From the NCBI GenBank assembly GCA_947652605.1, contig OX393580.1:18434159-18498158 (forward strand): a stretch of 64,000 nt of DNA, written 5' to 3'. A program made the position numbers and the translations under genes. The notes under the pieces were generated by a model, which made no database searches, was not told the DNA's origin, and saw only the letters and a program-made list of their open reading frames with translations. The stretch is from Elmis aenea (Eukaryota; Arthropoda; Insecta; Coleoptera; Elmidae). Shown here one piece after another: positions 57,274 to 64,000 of the stretch (the first letter of the stretch is position 1; each line of letters begins with the position of its first letter).

Positions 57274-57978
57274 TTATAGGTACCCCTCGTCAGCCTTACT
57301 GCTCGGTTTTAAGTGCAGTCTTAATGTGATAGTTTCTTCGCGAAAATCGATCAATTTGCCGTCCTGATCGACCAAATTGATAATAATTGAACTTATGGAC
57401 TTGGTGTTTACGGGTAGGTAGATTATATTCTTTGGCACTTCATTTATTTTATATCCCGGTAAAACATCAGGTGCGAATTCGTGAATTGTATGAACAGGCT
57501 TATCGTTCATATACGAGCCCGTAGTTATGCTGCATTCGACGCGGATAGAATTAACTTGGTTTATGTTAACAGGCAAATCAGACGCGACAATTTGGTTTGG
57601 TTGAATTACACGTTTGCTAAAGCCTAAAACTTCTCCAATCGATCGCTCCTTGTCAAAGTAAACTGGATGCGTCGTTTTGATTTCCGTCTTGAGTGTGTTA
57701 GTGTTGGCGCGAATTGTAACTGTAGGCGGTGATTGCATTCTTTTCAGCGCGCTTCTAATGTACTCTTCTATATCGTCAATTTCATACGCCCCTTCCGGTA
57801 TTTCAATTATTTCATTTCCAATATGAAACAAGTTATTCCTTTTAAGGATATTGGATATAGAATTATATGTGTATAGACTAACTAAACCGCACTCATAGTC
57901 AGAATTTAATTCTATTGGCGGAAAATAATTCGCATACAAAGTGGATTGTTTTCCAGAGAAATTTAATATTCTAGCCAT
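57274..57978 (-). CDS. Minor capsid (penton-like) protein (234 aa)
   Basis: A 234-codon intact minus-strand frame. It starts with ARILNFSGKQSTLYANYFPP, and continues with YECGLVSLYTYNSISNI, IIEIPEGAYEIDDIEEYI, EVLGFSKRVIQPNQ, VNSIRVECSITTGSYM and a final DFREETITLRLHLK. The order of segments (L-x-x-Y-x-S-I-x-N, P-x-G-x-Y-x-I-D-D-I, L-G-F, R-V-E-C, L-H-L) is that of the single-jelly-roll minor capsid proteins of Polinton and adintovirus elements, which sit at the five-fold vertices. It lies 48 bp after the protease gene and 92 bp before the small gene. Confidence 0.75.
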   Translation of the reverse strand: MARILNFSGKQSTLYANYFPPIELNSDYECGLVSLYTYNSISNILKRNNLFHIGNEIIEIPEGAYEIDDIEEYIRSALKRMQSPPTVTIRANTNTLKTEIKTTHPVYFDKERSIGEVLGFSKRVIQPNQIVASDLPVNINQVNSIRVECSITTGSYMNDKPVHTIHEFAPDVLPGYKINEVPKNIIYLPVNTKSISSIIINLVDQDGKLIDFREETITLRLHLKPSSKADEGYL

Positions 57979-58026
57979 GGTAAAGGTTATAATAAAACTA
58001 AACGATATGCATATGGAATCCTTTAT

Positions 58027-58395
58027 TTATACAGCACATGTAAATAAAAAATTTAAACATAAATGACCGCATATTACAGAATCATTCGGTTGATATCTAT
58101 TATAATTATACTTTATGTTCTTTCCTAGATAGCGGACGATCTGTCGGGGCGGCTTCAAGTTTCCATAGCTGTCGAAATATATTGCGCGCGCACCTCTTTT
58201 AGTGTATGCTATCCAATGGGTGCCCGGACCGTTCGACGTATCCAGATTCACAATTCCGCATTCCGTATGGCGAGGCTCGGACGGCAGAGTATCCAGCATA
58301 AACACGCCTCTAAAGTTGGGAATATATTTTGCGAACTTATATAAATCTAGCTCGTCGAGTGGTCGTCTTCTTGTCGTCGTCGTCGTCGGTAGCAT
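58027..58395 (-). CDS. Adenain-like cysteine protease (122 aa)
   Basis: A compact intact frame with the Ulp1/adenovirus protease triad order: GPGTHWIAY (His), IYFDSYGNL (Asp) and DSVICGHLCLNFL (Cys, within C-G-H). L-P-S-E-P-R-H-T-E-C-G-I-V-N-L-D precedes the His as usual. It would cut capsid and core precursors during virion maturation. At 122 residues it is shorter than adenovirus protease but typical of Polinton copies. ATG lies 2 bp after the stop of the PLA2/core gene (TAAATATG). Its stop overlaps a minus-strand AATAAA (58027-58022). Confidence 0.9.
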   Translation of the reverse strand: MLPTTTTTRRRPLDELDLYKFAKYIPNFRGVFMLDTLPSEPRHTECGIVNLDTSNGPGTHWIAYTKRGARAIYFDSYGNLKPPRQIVRYLGKNIKYNYNRYQPNDSVICGHLCLNFLFTCAV

Positions 58396-58397
58396 AT

Positions 58398-59249
58398 TTA
58401 AAAGTTTTTTGGCTTTAAATAAAGACCGAGTCCTTTTCGATACGGTTTAAGAAATAGTCCTTTGCCCATAGCAATTGTTTCCATTTTTTTGTTGTGTCGT
58501 TCGCTTTCGGACAATTGTTTTCGCGCCGTTTTTATATCGCTAATAGCTTTCGCAATACCTGCCGCGCCGCCAGATAAGGTTCCAATTGCAGATAAACCGG
58601 CGAATATTGGCAGGAGAGGTAACACCCCACCTACTTTCGGAATCGGTATCACCCGTGCTGCTGCCGTCTTCGGAAGTTTGATTAGTTTATTTTTCGCATT
58701 ATTTCTTGCCGCTGCTAGCGCTAACTTAATAGCGCTTTGAATGTTTTTAGTTTTCTTGGATTTTACAACAGTCCGACGACGACGACGACTCCTTCTACTA
58801 CTCCTCCTACTACTCCTCGTCATCGCAGCACGTAGCGTTTTAACATTTTTTTTCTTGGATTTATTAGCTCTCGCACCCATTCCCAGTTTCGCTTTTCCTT
58901 TCATAATGTTTGTCACGAACCACGCATTCGTCCGTTCTCCAAATTTCGCGTCGCTATCTTTGACTCTCTCCCAAGCTCTTTCGGCCAACCGAAGATCGGC
59001 CTGATTCCTTGCGGACGTATCTCTAGATTTAGAATACGCGATATCGTGCTCTTTGCATGCACGATCCAAAGGATTTATACCTGGATCGCCTCTAGCCAGA
59101 CGTTTTTTTAATTTCGTGCCGGGACCGCAATATTGATAGCCGCCTGGGAGGTGCAACTCGAAGGGCAAATTATTTATCGCCCTGTTGAGTAAACCTTTAC
59201 CTCGAACGGTCGACTTACATTTGATCGAAGGTTTTCTATGCTCAATCAT
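58398..59249 (-). CDS. PLA2-domain and basic core fusion protein (283 aa)
   Basis: Residues ~32-75 carry a parvovirus VP1-type phospholipase A2 signature: LPGGYQYCGPGTKLKKR (calcium loop Y-x-G-P-G) and LDRACKEHDIAYSK (catalytic H-D). Residues ~125-175 are strongly basic (SSRRSSRRSRRRRR, then many lysines), like DNA-condensing core proteins. A hydrophobic glycine-rich segment follows (VGGVLPLLPIFAGLSAIGTL, about 206-225), and the end repeats GKGLFLKPY and GLGLYLKPK. Three G-x-G sites (RGKGLL, MGKGLF, KGLGLY) could be maturation cut sites. In parvoviruses such a PLA2 acts on endosomal membranes during entry. It is the first gene of the minus-strand virion block. Confidence 0.8.
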   Translation of the reverse strand: MIEHRKPSIKCKSTVRGKGLLNRAINNLPFELHLPGGYQYCGPGTKLKKRLARGDPGINPLDRACKEHDIAYSKSRDTSARNQADLRLAERAWERVKDSDAKFGERTNAWFVTNIMKGKAKLGMGARANKSKKKNVKTLRAAMTRSSRRSSRRSRRRRRTVVKSKKTKNIQSAIKLALAAARNNAKNKLIKLPKTAAARVIPIPKVGGVLPLLPIFAGLSAIGTLSGGAAGIAKAISDIKTARKQLSESERHNKKMETIAMGKGLFLKPYRKGLGLYLKPKNF

Positions 59250-59350
59250 TTTATAGCGATGTTGTTGTTGTTATCGAGACCATTGTTTTACATGTACTGC
59301 TGACTCATTTTAAATAGTCGCACATATATATTTTTTATTTAGTCGATAAA
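59250..59350. promoter_or_regulatory. Divergent promoter region of the virion and ATPase blocks
   Basis: 101 bp between the start codons of the PLA2/core gene (minus) and the ATPase (plus). It contains a GTTGTTGTTGTT run, ACATGTACTGCTGACTCA and an ATATATATTTTTTATTT TATA-like stretch about 20-30 bp before the plus-strand ATG. The tight spacing implies that both blocks are started from the same region. Confidence 0.55.
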
Positions 59351-60043
59351 ATGCGGTTGATCGATCAACACGATAAATTAACCATCAAAAATATCGACGT
59401 TATTCAAAACGATCAAACAACACAACATTTCAAACATAGTAAATTATTGCCGAACAGTATTCGCGCGATAATTGTAGGTCCGTCTAGTTGCGGTAAGACG
59501 AACGTAGTTATAGCTTTAGTTAAACATCCCAACGGTTTAAAGTTTGAAAATATTTACATATATTCGAAATCTTTATATCAGCCTAAATACGAATATCTGC
59601 AAACATTGTTTTCCGATATAAGGCAAATAGGATATCATACCTTTTCCGAACACAATGTCGTTCTGCCGCTCGAGGAGGCGAAACAAAATTCGATATTTAT
59701 TTTTGACGACATTGCGTGCGAAAAGCAGGATCATATAAGATCCTATTTTTGCAGAGGACGCCATAAAGAAATCGACAGCTTTTACTTATGCCAAACATAC
59801 AGTCATATTCCGAAACAATTGGTGCGCGATAATGCGAATTTATTAATTATTTTTAAGCAAGATCATTTAAATTTAAAACATATATACGAGGATCACGTCA
59901 ATACGGACATGCGACTAGAACAATTTCACGAAATGTGCTCGAAATGTTGGAAGGAAAAATACGATTTCTTGGTCATCAACAAAGATTGCTCGATAGAAAA
60001 CGGTCGATATCGGAAAGGATTCGATACGTTTATTTTATTATAA
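59351..60043 (+). CDS. FtsK/HerA-type genome packaging ATPase (230 aa)
   Basis: A 230-codon intact frame. Walker A is IIVGPSSCGKTN (43-51), Walker B SIFIFDDI (114-121), and a sensor region contains SFYLCQTYSHIPKQL. These motifs and length match the A32-like packaging ATPases of Polintons, adintoviruses and large DNA viruses, which pump genomic DNA into capsids. It diverges from the virion block and ends TAAATAAA, with the stop overlapping AATAAA (60043-60048). A transcript of this gene alone is therefore likely. Confidence 0.92.
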   Translation: MRLIDQHDKLTIKNIDVIQNDQTTQHFKHSKLLPNSIRAIIVGPSSCGKTNVVIALVKHPNGLKFENIYIYSKSLYQPKYEYLQTLFSDIRQIGYHTFSEHNVVLPLEEAKQNSIFIFDDIACEKQDHIRSYFCRGRHKEIDSFYLCQTYSHIPKQLVRDNANLLIIFKQDHLNLKHIYEDHVNTDMRLEQFHEMCSKCWKEKYDFLVINKDCSIENGRYRKGFDTFILL

Positions 60044-60106
60044 ATAAAGCCGACACCAATCGCTCGACTCATTAGATTATCGGGAACCGCTGCCGCCGCC
60101 GCCGCC

Positions 60107-60300
60107 GATCAAAGCTGTTATCAGGAGCTGATCGAAGCTGTTCGAAAGCTGATCGAGCCTGTTCATAGTCTGTTATAAGGTGGTATCGGGAGCTGATCAA
60201 AGCTGTTCAAAAACCGATCAAAGCTGTTATCAGGAGCTGATCGAAGCTGTTCGAAAGCTGATCGAGCCTGTTCGCAGTCTGTTCATAACCTCTTCATAAG
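60107..60300. repeat. 109-bp tandem repeat of GAAGCTGTTC-type words
   Basis: The unit GATCAAAGCTGTTATCAGGA begins at 60107 and 60216 (period 109), with ~57 bp of close identity, and is made of shorter AGCTGATCGAAGCTGTTC words. It occupies the 290 bp between the ATPase and the DUF8207-type gene and may hold binding sites for a transcription factor or the promoter of the following genes. A GCC-repeat lies just before it (60089-60106). Confidence 0.75.
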
Positions 60301-60335
60301 CTGTTCGTAGTAGTCGATGATTGCAAGCTGTCACG

Positions 60336-61244
60336 ATGAAAGAAAAAGTAGTCGAGGATCTTATTATTGCACGAAACATAATTCGAAAAAAATATAAAAT
60401 GCTGAAATCTGGTCGGTTAGAGAGTACGGCTCGTTGGGAAGAAATCTTGCAGCCGATTACGTCGCCTTTAAAACAATTAACGAGAAAAAATAGCGGTAAA
60501 TCTGGAGCGATCACGTTTATAGATGAGCCCGAATTGCCATCGCCATCGAAAAGAAAAAAGAAGTCCAAATCGAGTAACGAACGAGCAGTAAACACGACGA
60601 GTATACCGTCGTCGAGCATCGGCACTCCATCAATAATTCCCGCAGAGTCTATTGTCGATTCTAGCCCCGAAGAATCGCCAGAAGCTTCATTAGTAGGCGA
60701 GTCATCGACAGACAGATCTATACGATTGCTCGACATAAGTAACGCAGATTTTGATAATAAGTACGGTCCTTACTTCAGTGCCGATGATGAAGTTTGGAAA
60801 ATTGGCAATTCTCCTTTCCAAATGGACAATCAAAATATCTTTATTAACGACAAGGTCTACAAGCTAACAGACGGCTTGAAACTGTTAATCTTTTTTAAAG
60901 AGCCGAATCTCCAACTTTGCAATAACCGCGAGATTTCTGATTATTTAGAAATCGTTAGAGCAAGTAATGTGATGCGTCGCAATTATGACGAAACACAACA
61001 GATTGCCGGCAATAAAAGTTTTAAGTATAAATTAATTAAAAATATTTCGAAAAGCATTCACACCGGCTCAGGGCTGATGGAGTTTTCAACAAATAAAACC
61101 GACTACGTATATTGGGACGATCCCAATGAACTAGTCGACAGACTTAAACTTTTATTCGCATCGCAACAAGCCGGACACAATAATCACAATAACGAAATTA
61201 TCAGCATCATCGAAGAATTACGAGAGGCTAAAATTATCGTATAA
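60336..61244 (+). CDS. DUF8207-type Polinton protein (302 aa)
   Basis: The first ATG of the frame is 60336 (an upstream TTG is not needed). The N-terminal third is helical and charged (KEKVVEDLIIARNIIRKKYK). The middle is serine-rich and disordered (SPSKRKKKSKSSN, probably a nuclear localisation-type basic cluster). The C-terminal half carries the conserved block WDDPNELVDRLKLLFASQQA followed by GHNNHNNEIISIIEELREAK, which I recognise as the domain DUF8207 found in arthropod Polintons. Function is unknown; a tail, terminal or DNA-binding role is possible. The gene starts the second plus-strand series and is 36 bp upstream of the fibre-like gene. Confidence 0.8.
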   Translation: MKEKVVEDLIIARNIIRKKYKMLKSGRLESTARWEEILQPITSPLKQLTRKNSGKSGAITFIDEPELPSPSKRKKKSKSSNERAVNTTSIPSSSIGTPSIIPAESIVDSSPEESPEASLVGESSTDRSIRLLDISNADFDNKYGPYFSADDEVWKIGNSPFQMDNQNIFINDKVYKLTDGLKLLIFFKEPNLQLCNNREISDYLEIVRASNVMRRNYDETQQIAGNKSFKYKLIKNISKSIHTGSGLMEFSTNKTDYVYWDDPNELVDRLKLLFASQQAGHNNHNNEIISIIEELREAKIIV

Positions 61245-61280
61245 AATCAGCGCTTTTGTTTTACTTTTAACATTATCGAA

Positions 61281-61793
61281 ATGGGCATCGACAAATTCGG
61301 ACGTTCTCTGGCGGCAACAACAACAAAACACCAACAACGAGTCGGGTTCGTTTTAAGTGTAGACGGTAACGTAGATATAAAACATAAGCGCATTTGCAAT
61401 CTACGTAAACCCACCGAAAATTCCGACGCAACTAACAAATTTTATGTCGATGAGCAAATTACTCAAAGTTCAAAACTCGTTAAAACCGATACGAAATCCT
61501 ATTTCGATCAGAAATTTACTCAGTCTTTGAATCCCATCAAAAACGAATTGAGACAAAAGATCATGAACACTTTCGAGTCAATTAAAAAGCTTGAAACAGC
61601 AATAAAAAAGTTGGAAAAACAATATCATGAAGTCGATATGAAAGTGACAAAAGTTGCGCAAAACCCCGTCGCTGCTGCTGCTTCGACATCGACACAAAAC
61701 TTAAACTCGCAATCGATATCATCGAGTAGTGTGCGGCCATCAGCAGCGGCAACAAATACGCCTTCAACAAACAAAAGAATGAAAATAGAATGA
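61281..61793 (+). CDS. Fibre-like coiled-coil protein (170 aa)
   Basis: A 170-codon frame. The N-terminal part has ICNLRKPTENSDATNKFYVD, the I-x-N-(L/V)-x-x-P-x-x-x-x-D-A-x-N-K-x-Y-V-D signature common in viral and phage fibre or tail proteins. A long charged heptad-like region follows (about 80-125, KKLETAIKKLEKQYHEVDMK), then an Ala/Ser/Thr-rich tail. This suggests a trimeric spike or fibre of the virion. The stop TGA overlaps the integrase ATG by four bases (61790-61793). The same N-terminal signature makes a structural role more likely than a regulatory one. Confidence 0.6.
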   Translation: MGIDKFGRSLAATTTKHQQRVGFVLSVDGNVDIKHKRICNLRKPTENSDATNKFYVDEQITQSSKLVKTDTKSYFDQKFTQSLNPIKNELRQKIMNTFESIKKLETAIKKLEKQYHEVDMKVTKVAQNPVAAAASTSTQNLNSQSISSSSVRPSAAATNTPSTNKRMKIE

Positions 61794-62704
61794 CCAAACA
61801 ACAGCTAGTAAATGAATTGCACAAACCGGCGCGTCGTAACTTTAAACGTCGTACAGTTATTCTAAAAGGTATAAACGATCTTTGGCAAGCAGATTTAGTC
61901 GAAATGGGCGAATACTCGTCCGAAAATAATGGATTCCGATATTTGCTGACAGTTATTGATGCTTTCACCAAATTTGCATGGGCTCTACCGATCAAAACCA
62001 AATCAGGACCCGAAGTGACGAACGCAATGAAGCAAATTTTAATAAAACAATCGCCTAAACATCTACAAACAGACGACGGTAAAGAATTTTATAATGCTCA
62101 TTTCGGAAATTTAATGAAAAAACATGCCATCAACCATTATTCGACATTCACAACCTTAAAAGCATCGATCGTCGAACGTTTCAACCGGACACTGAAGGGC
62201 CTAATGTGGAAACAATTTAGTCTGAATGGAAATTACAAATGGAGCAATATCGTTCGAGATCTCGTCAAAAAATACAATAGCACAGTTCATACGACCATCA
62301 AAATGCGCCCGTGCGATGTAAATTCGACAAACGAGAAAAAATTATTAAACACTGTCTATAGCAAAATCAAAACGCTTCCATTGCCCAAATTCAAAGTCGG
62401 AGAAAAGGTCCGCATAAGCAAATATAAACATCTTTTCGAGAAGGGTTACACGCCCAACTGGACGACGGAAATTTTTACGATTAAAACGTTCAAAAATACA
62501 AATCCTGTCACATACATTCTCAAAGACTATCAAGACAATGAAATTCGAGGCTGTTTTTACGAGCACGAACTGTTAAAGACCAAGCATCCTAATGTTTACC
62601 TCGTTCAAAAAGTTTTAAAAAAAAGCAGAAATAAAGTATACGTCAGATGGTTAGGCTTTTCTGACGCACACAATTCTTGGATTAATAAAAACGCAATTTT
62701 ATAA
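61790..62704 (+). CDS. Retroviral-type DDE integrase with chromodomain (304 aa)
   Basis: A 304-codon intact frame. The catalytic core has D35 (LWQADLVEM), D95 (HLQTDDGKEFYN) and E129 (KASIVERFNRTLK) with 33 residues between the last two, then a C-terminal chromo-like domain (VQKVLKKSRNKVYVRWLGF, about 274-292). It is the Polinton integrase that joins the element's ends to target DNA. An N-terminal zinc-binding module is not evident. The start overlaps the fibre gene stop (ATGA), and the stop TAA is followed directly by the ATG of the next gene. Confidence 0.93.
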   Translation: MTKQQLVNELHKPARRNFKRRTVILKGINDLWQADLVEMGEYSSENNGFRYLLTVIDAFTKFAWALPIKTKSGPEVTNAMKQILIKQSPKHLQTDDGKEFYNAHFGNLMKKHAINHYSTFTTLKASIVERFNRTLKGLMWKQFSLNGNYKWSNIVRDLVKKYNSTVHTTIKMRPCDVNSTNEKKLLNTVYSKIKTLPLPKFKVGEKVRISKYKHLFEKGYTPNWTTEIFTIKTFKNTNPVTYILKDYQDNEIRGCFYEHELLKTKHPNVYLVQKVLKKSRNKVYVRWLGFSDAHNSWINKNAIL

Positions 62705-62923
62705 ATGAATCATTCGGATGTTTTTATCGTCGTCGTCGTCGTCGTATTATTCCTTATCAGCCCCCACACGCGCGCGCGCACGATTAATCTTATAAAAGCG
62801 AATTCAGGCGTCGACAAAAAACTAGTCCGAACCCGCGCGTATACAGCCAGCATCTTGTACCGCGAAAGTGCCGCCAGCAAAGCGAATAAATCCGATCAGC
62901 AGATAGCAGCAGCATTAACATGA
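62705..62923 (+). CDS. Small membrane protein (72 aa)
   Basis: A 72-codon frame starting immediately after the integrase stop. It has an N-terminal hydrophobic segment (FIVVVVVVLFLI, residues ~7-18, partly encoded by a GTC repeat), followed by a basic region. A signal-anchor or short signal peptide is likely. The TGA stop overlaps the next ATG (62920-62923). Function unknown. Confidence 0.5.
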   Translation: MNHSDVFIVVVVVVLFLISPHTRARTINLIKANSGVDKKLVRTRAYTASILYRESAASKANKSDQQIAAALT

Positions 62924-63567
62924 AGAGTATTTATTTTATTCTTCTTATTTTACCTCTCATTATTCGACGAGGAGCAATCGGTTCACCAATTCCAATAAAC
63001 CTACTGGAGCCAGATCATATTAGTCGAACGAAATTTAATGTTCAATTACCGAGCAATCAAACAGTTCAGATTAATTTATCGTTTAAACTGCTAACGCCTA
63101 GTAAATCTTTGCCGACGCTCGAACCTGCCAACTTTGTGCAACCCGACGATGAAACGTCGTCAAGTTCAAATATATCAACACCGACGACGAAGGCGTTAGA
63201 AACGGACGAACTATTCTCCTCTTCGGAAACTCCGCATTTAGTTACCGGCGAAGAGGCCATCGAAGACTTCAGACGACATCTAATCGATAGAGAGATGGAA
63301 ATTGGCGGCATCATCGAAAGCGAACACAATTTTTATAGACATTTTAAACTTGAATACGATGAAGACGTAGTAATACCCGTTCGCTGTACTTACGATTCAA
63401 ATTATTCGCAACGCTCGCTGTCAATCGAGTGTTATGAATATCGCGAAATTGGAAACGAAAGAATATTCAGCAATGGAGAGTACGAATCTGCGCTCTCTAC
63501 CCGATCTCTACCCGAATACATAAATCTTAAATCCATGAAGCAAACCTATTCCATGTTAATCGCCTAA
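62920..63567 (+). CDS. Secreted or virion-surface protein (215 aa)
   Basis: A 215-codon intact frame. The start is a clear signal peptide (MKSIYFILLILPLIIRRGAIG). NQT, NLS and NIS are possible N-glycosylation sites in the first 90 residues, followed by a Ser/Thr-rich linker and a charged region (EEAIEDFRRHLIDREMEIG). Two cysteines appear (CTYDSNYSQRSLSIEC) and could form one disulfide. No transmembrane anchor is seen at the C-terminus. The ATG overlaps the stop of the small membrane protein. AATAAA at 63624 follows. Family not recognised; a soluble partner of a surface glycoprotein is possible. Confidence 0.6.
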   Translation: MKSIYFILLILPLIIRRGAIGSPIPINLLEPDHISRTKFNVQLPSNQTVQINLSFKLLTPSKSLPTLEPANFVQPDDETSSSSNISTPTTKALETDELFSSSETPHLVTGEEAIEDFRRHLIDREMEIGGIIESEHNFYRHFKLEYDEDVVIPVRCTYDSNYSQRSLSIECYEYREIGNERIFSNGEYESALSTRSLPEYINLKSMKQTYSMLIA

Positions 63568-63623
63568 GAGCGCATACAATATTCGCTTTGTTAACAATAT
63601 GTTAATGACCTACATTAAGTTTG

Positions 63624-63629
63624 AATAAA
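63624..63629 (+). terminator. Poly(A) signal after the secreted protein gene
   Basis: AATAAA 56 bp after the stop at 63567. It could end transcripts covering the integrase cluster. Other AATAAA words lie inside the integrase and small membrane genes (62684, 62885). Confidence 0.5.
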
Positions 63630-63667
63630 AACCATGTATTCTAATAGTATATCTTAATCTGACAAAA

Positions 63668-64000
63668 ATGTTCTTGTTGAGAGCATCTGTTCTCATCCTC
63701 GCCTCCATAATAGGAGACAATTTTATAATATACCGAGCGCCTGGACTGTACAAAGCGTTTGTCTGCTTCAACGAACAAGAAAATTGGCCAGCCGAGTGGA
63801 CCGAGCTGGATCCGAACATTCATAATGGTATTCCCATTTTTTATGCTGCCAATATTTCTGCAGGCGATAACAGCATTATCAAATACAAATTAAGATATTT
63901 GCACGCCAACCAAAGTTATCATGACTCGCCATGGAACCACATATTAAATTATACGACAATCGCAGCAAAAACTTCATTGCTGCACAAAGAACTTCTTCTT
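63668..64000 (+). CDS. Secreted protein, 3' part beyond the window
   Basis: An ATG at 63668 opens 111 codons that stay open to the last base, so the protein is truncated by the window. It starts with a hydrophobic signal-like segment (FLLRASVLILASIIGDNF). NIS, NQS and NYT are potential glycosylation sites, and there is one cysteine. No known family could be assigned. The arrangement after another secreted protein suggests a pair of surface proteins near the right end of the element. The AATAAA at 63624 lies upstream, so this gene would have its own promoter. Confidence 0.55.
   Translation, partial: MFLLRASVLILASIIGDNFIIYRAPGLYKAFVCFNEQENWPAEWTELDPNIHNGIPIFYAANISAGDNSIIKYKLRYLHANQSYHDSPWNHILNYTTIAAKTSLLHKELLL

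Noticed and set aside
44793..64000. Contaminating free virus contig instead of an integrated element
   Set aside because: Host exons and the element share one uninterrupted sequence on the left and the element carries an integrase; a misjoin cannot be fully excluded without reads.
1..64000. tRNA or rRNA genes
   Set aside because: No cloverleaf with A and B boxes or rRNA-like conserved blocks was noticed on reading; a covariance search was not possible.

Overview
This is AT-rich, intron-dominated animal DNA, almost certainly from an insect with a large repeat-filled genome. A beetle is plausible, but the species cannot be fixed from the sequence. Seven plus-strand exons (7140-7277, 7610-7684, 36901-36953, 39083-39297, 39429-39622, 39679-39782, 44352-44481) have compatible splice phases. 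Together they encode part of the beta-propeller of one dipeptidyl-peptidase-4/10-like protein. The window therefore lies inside a single long host gene whose first exons are upstream and whose hydrolase exons are beyond 64 kb.

The introns are full of mobile elements. From left to right they hold: a ~151-bp tandem satellite (1-2030) with a small inserted element carrying a hammerhead-like motif; an RTE-type LINE remnant (5355-7080); nested hAT, Tc1/mariner-like and Helitron elements (8.1-15.7 kb), including a 1226-bp hAT copy with a perfect 8-bp target duplication that splits an older transposon gene; a composite element with a 3.7-kb palindrome around a 200-N assembly gap (17.9-22.9 kb); a Jockey-type LINE remnant (23.7-24.7 kb); a complete but broken Ty3/gypsy-like retrotransposon with only 75-bp LTRs (27621-31556); a second RTE LINE (32.7-34.0 kb); and several snapback elements at 34.2-42.7 kb.

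The main object is at ~44.8-64.0 kb: the left part of a large Maverick/Polinton (adintovirus-like) element inserted in the intron after the last visible host exon. It runs off the right edge of the window. Its reading frames are intact. The left block holds accessory genes, including a nucleotidyltransferase-fold protein, and a three-exon protein-primed DNA polymerase B with N-terminal zinc fingers. A 1.9-kb GC-rich, hairpin-rich non-coding region (53.87-55.73 kb) follows. The minus-strand virion block (59.25-55.75 kb) encodes a PLA2/basic-core protein, an adenain-like cysteine protease, a penton-like minor capsid protein, a small conserved peptide and the major capsid protein. Diverging from it on the plus strand are a packaging ATPase, a DUF8207-type protein, a fibre-like coiled-coil protein, a DDE integrase with chromodomain, a small membrane protein and two secreted proteins. 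The polymerase would copy the genome, the ATPase and capsid genes would package it, the protease would mature the virion, and the integrase would insert the DNA. Several neighbouring genes are linked by ATGA or TAAATG junctions, which is unusual for a eukaryotic element.
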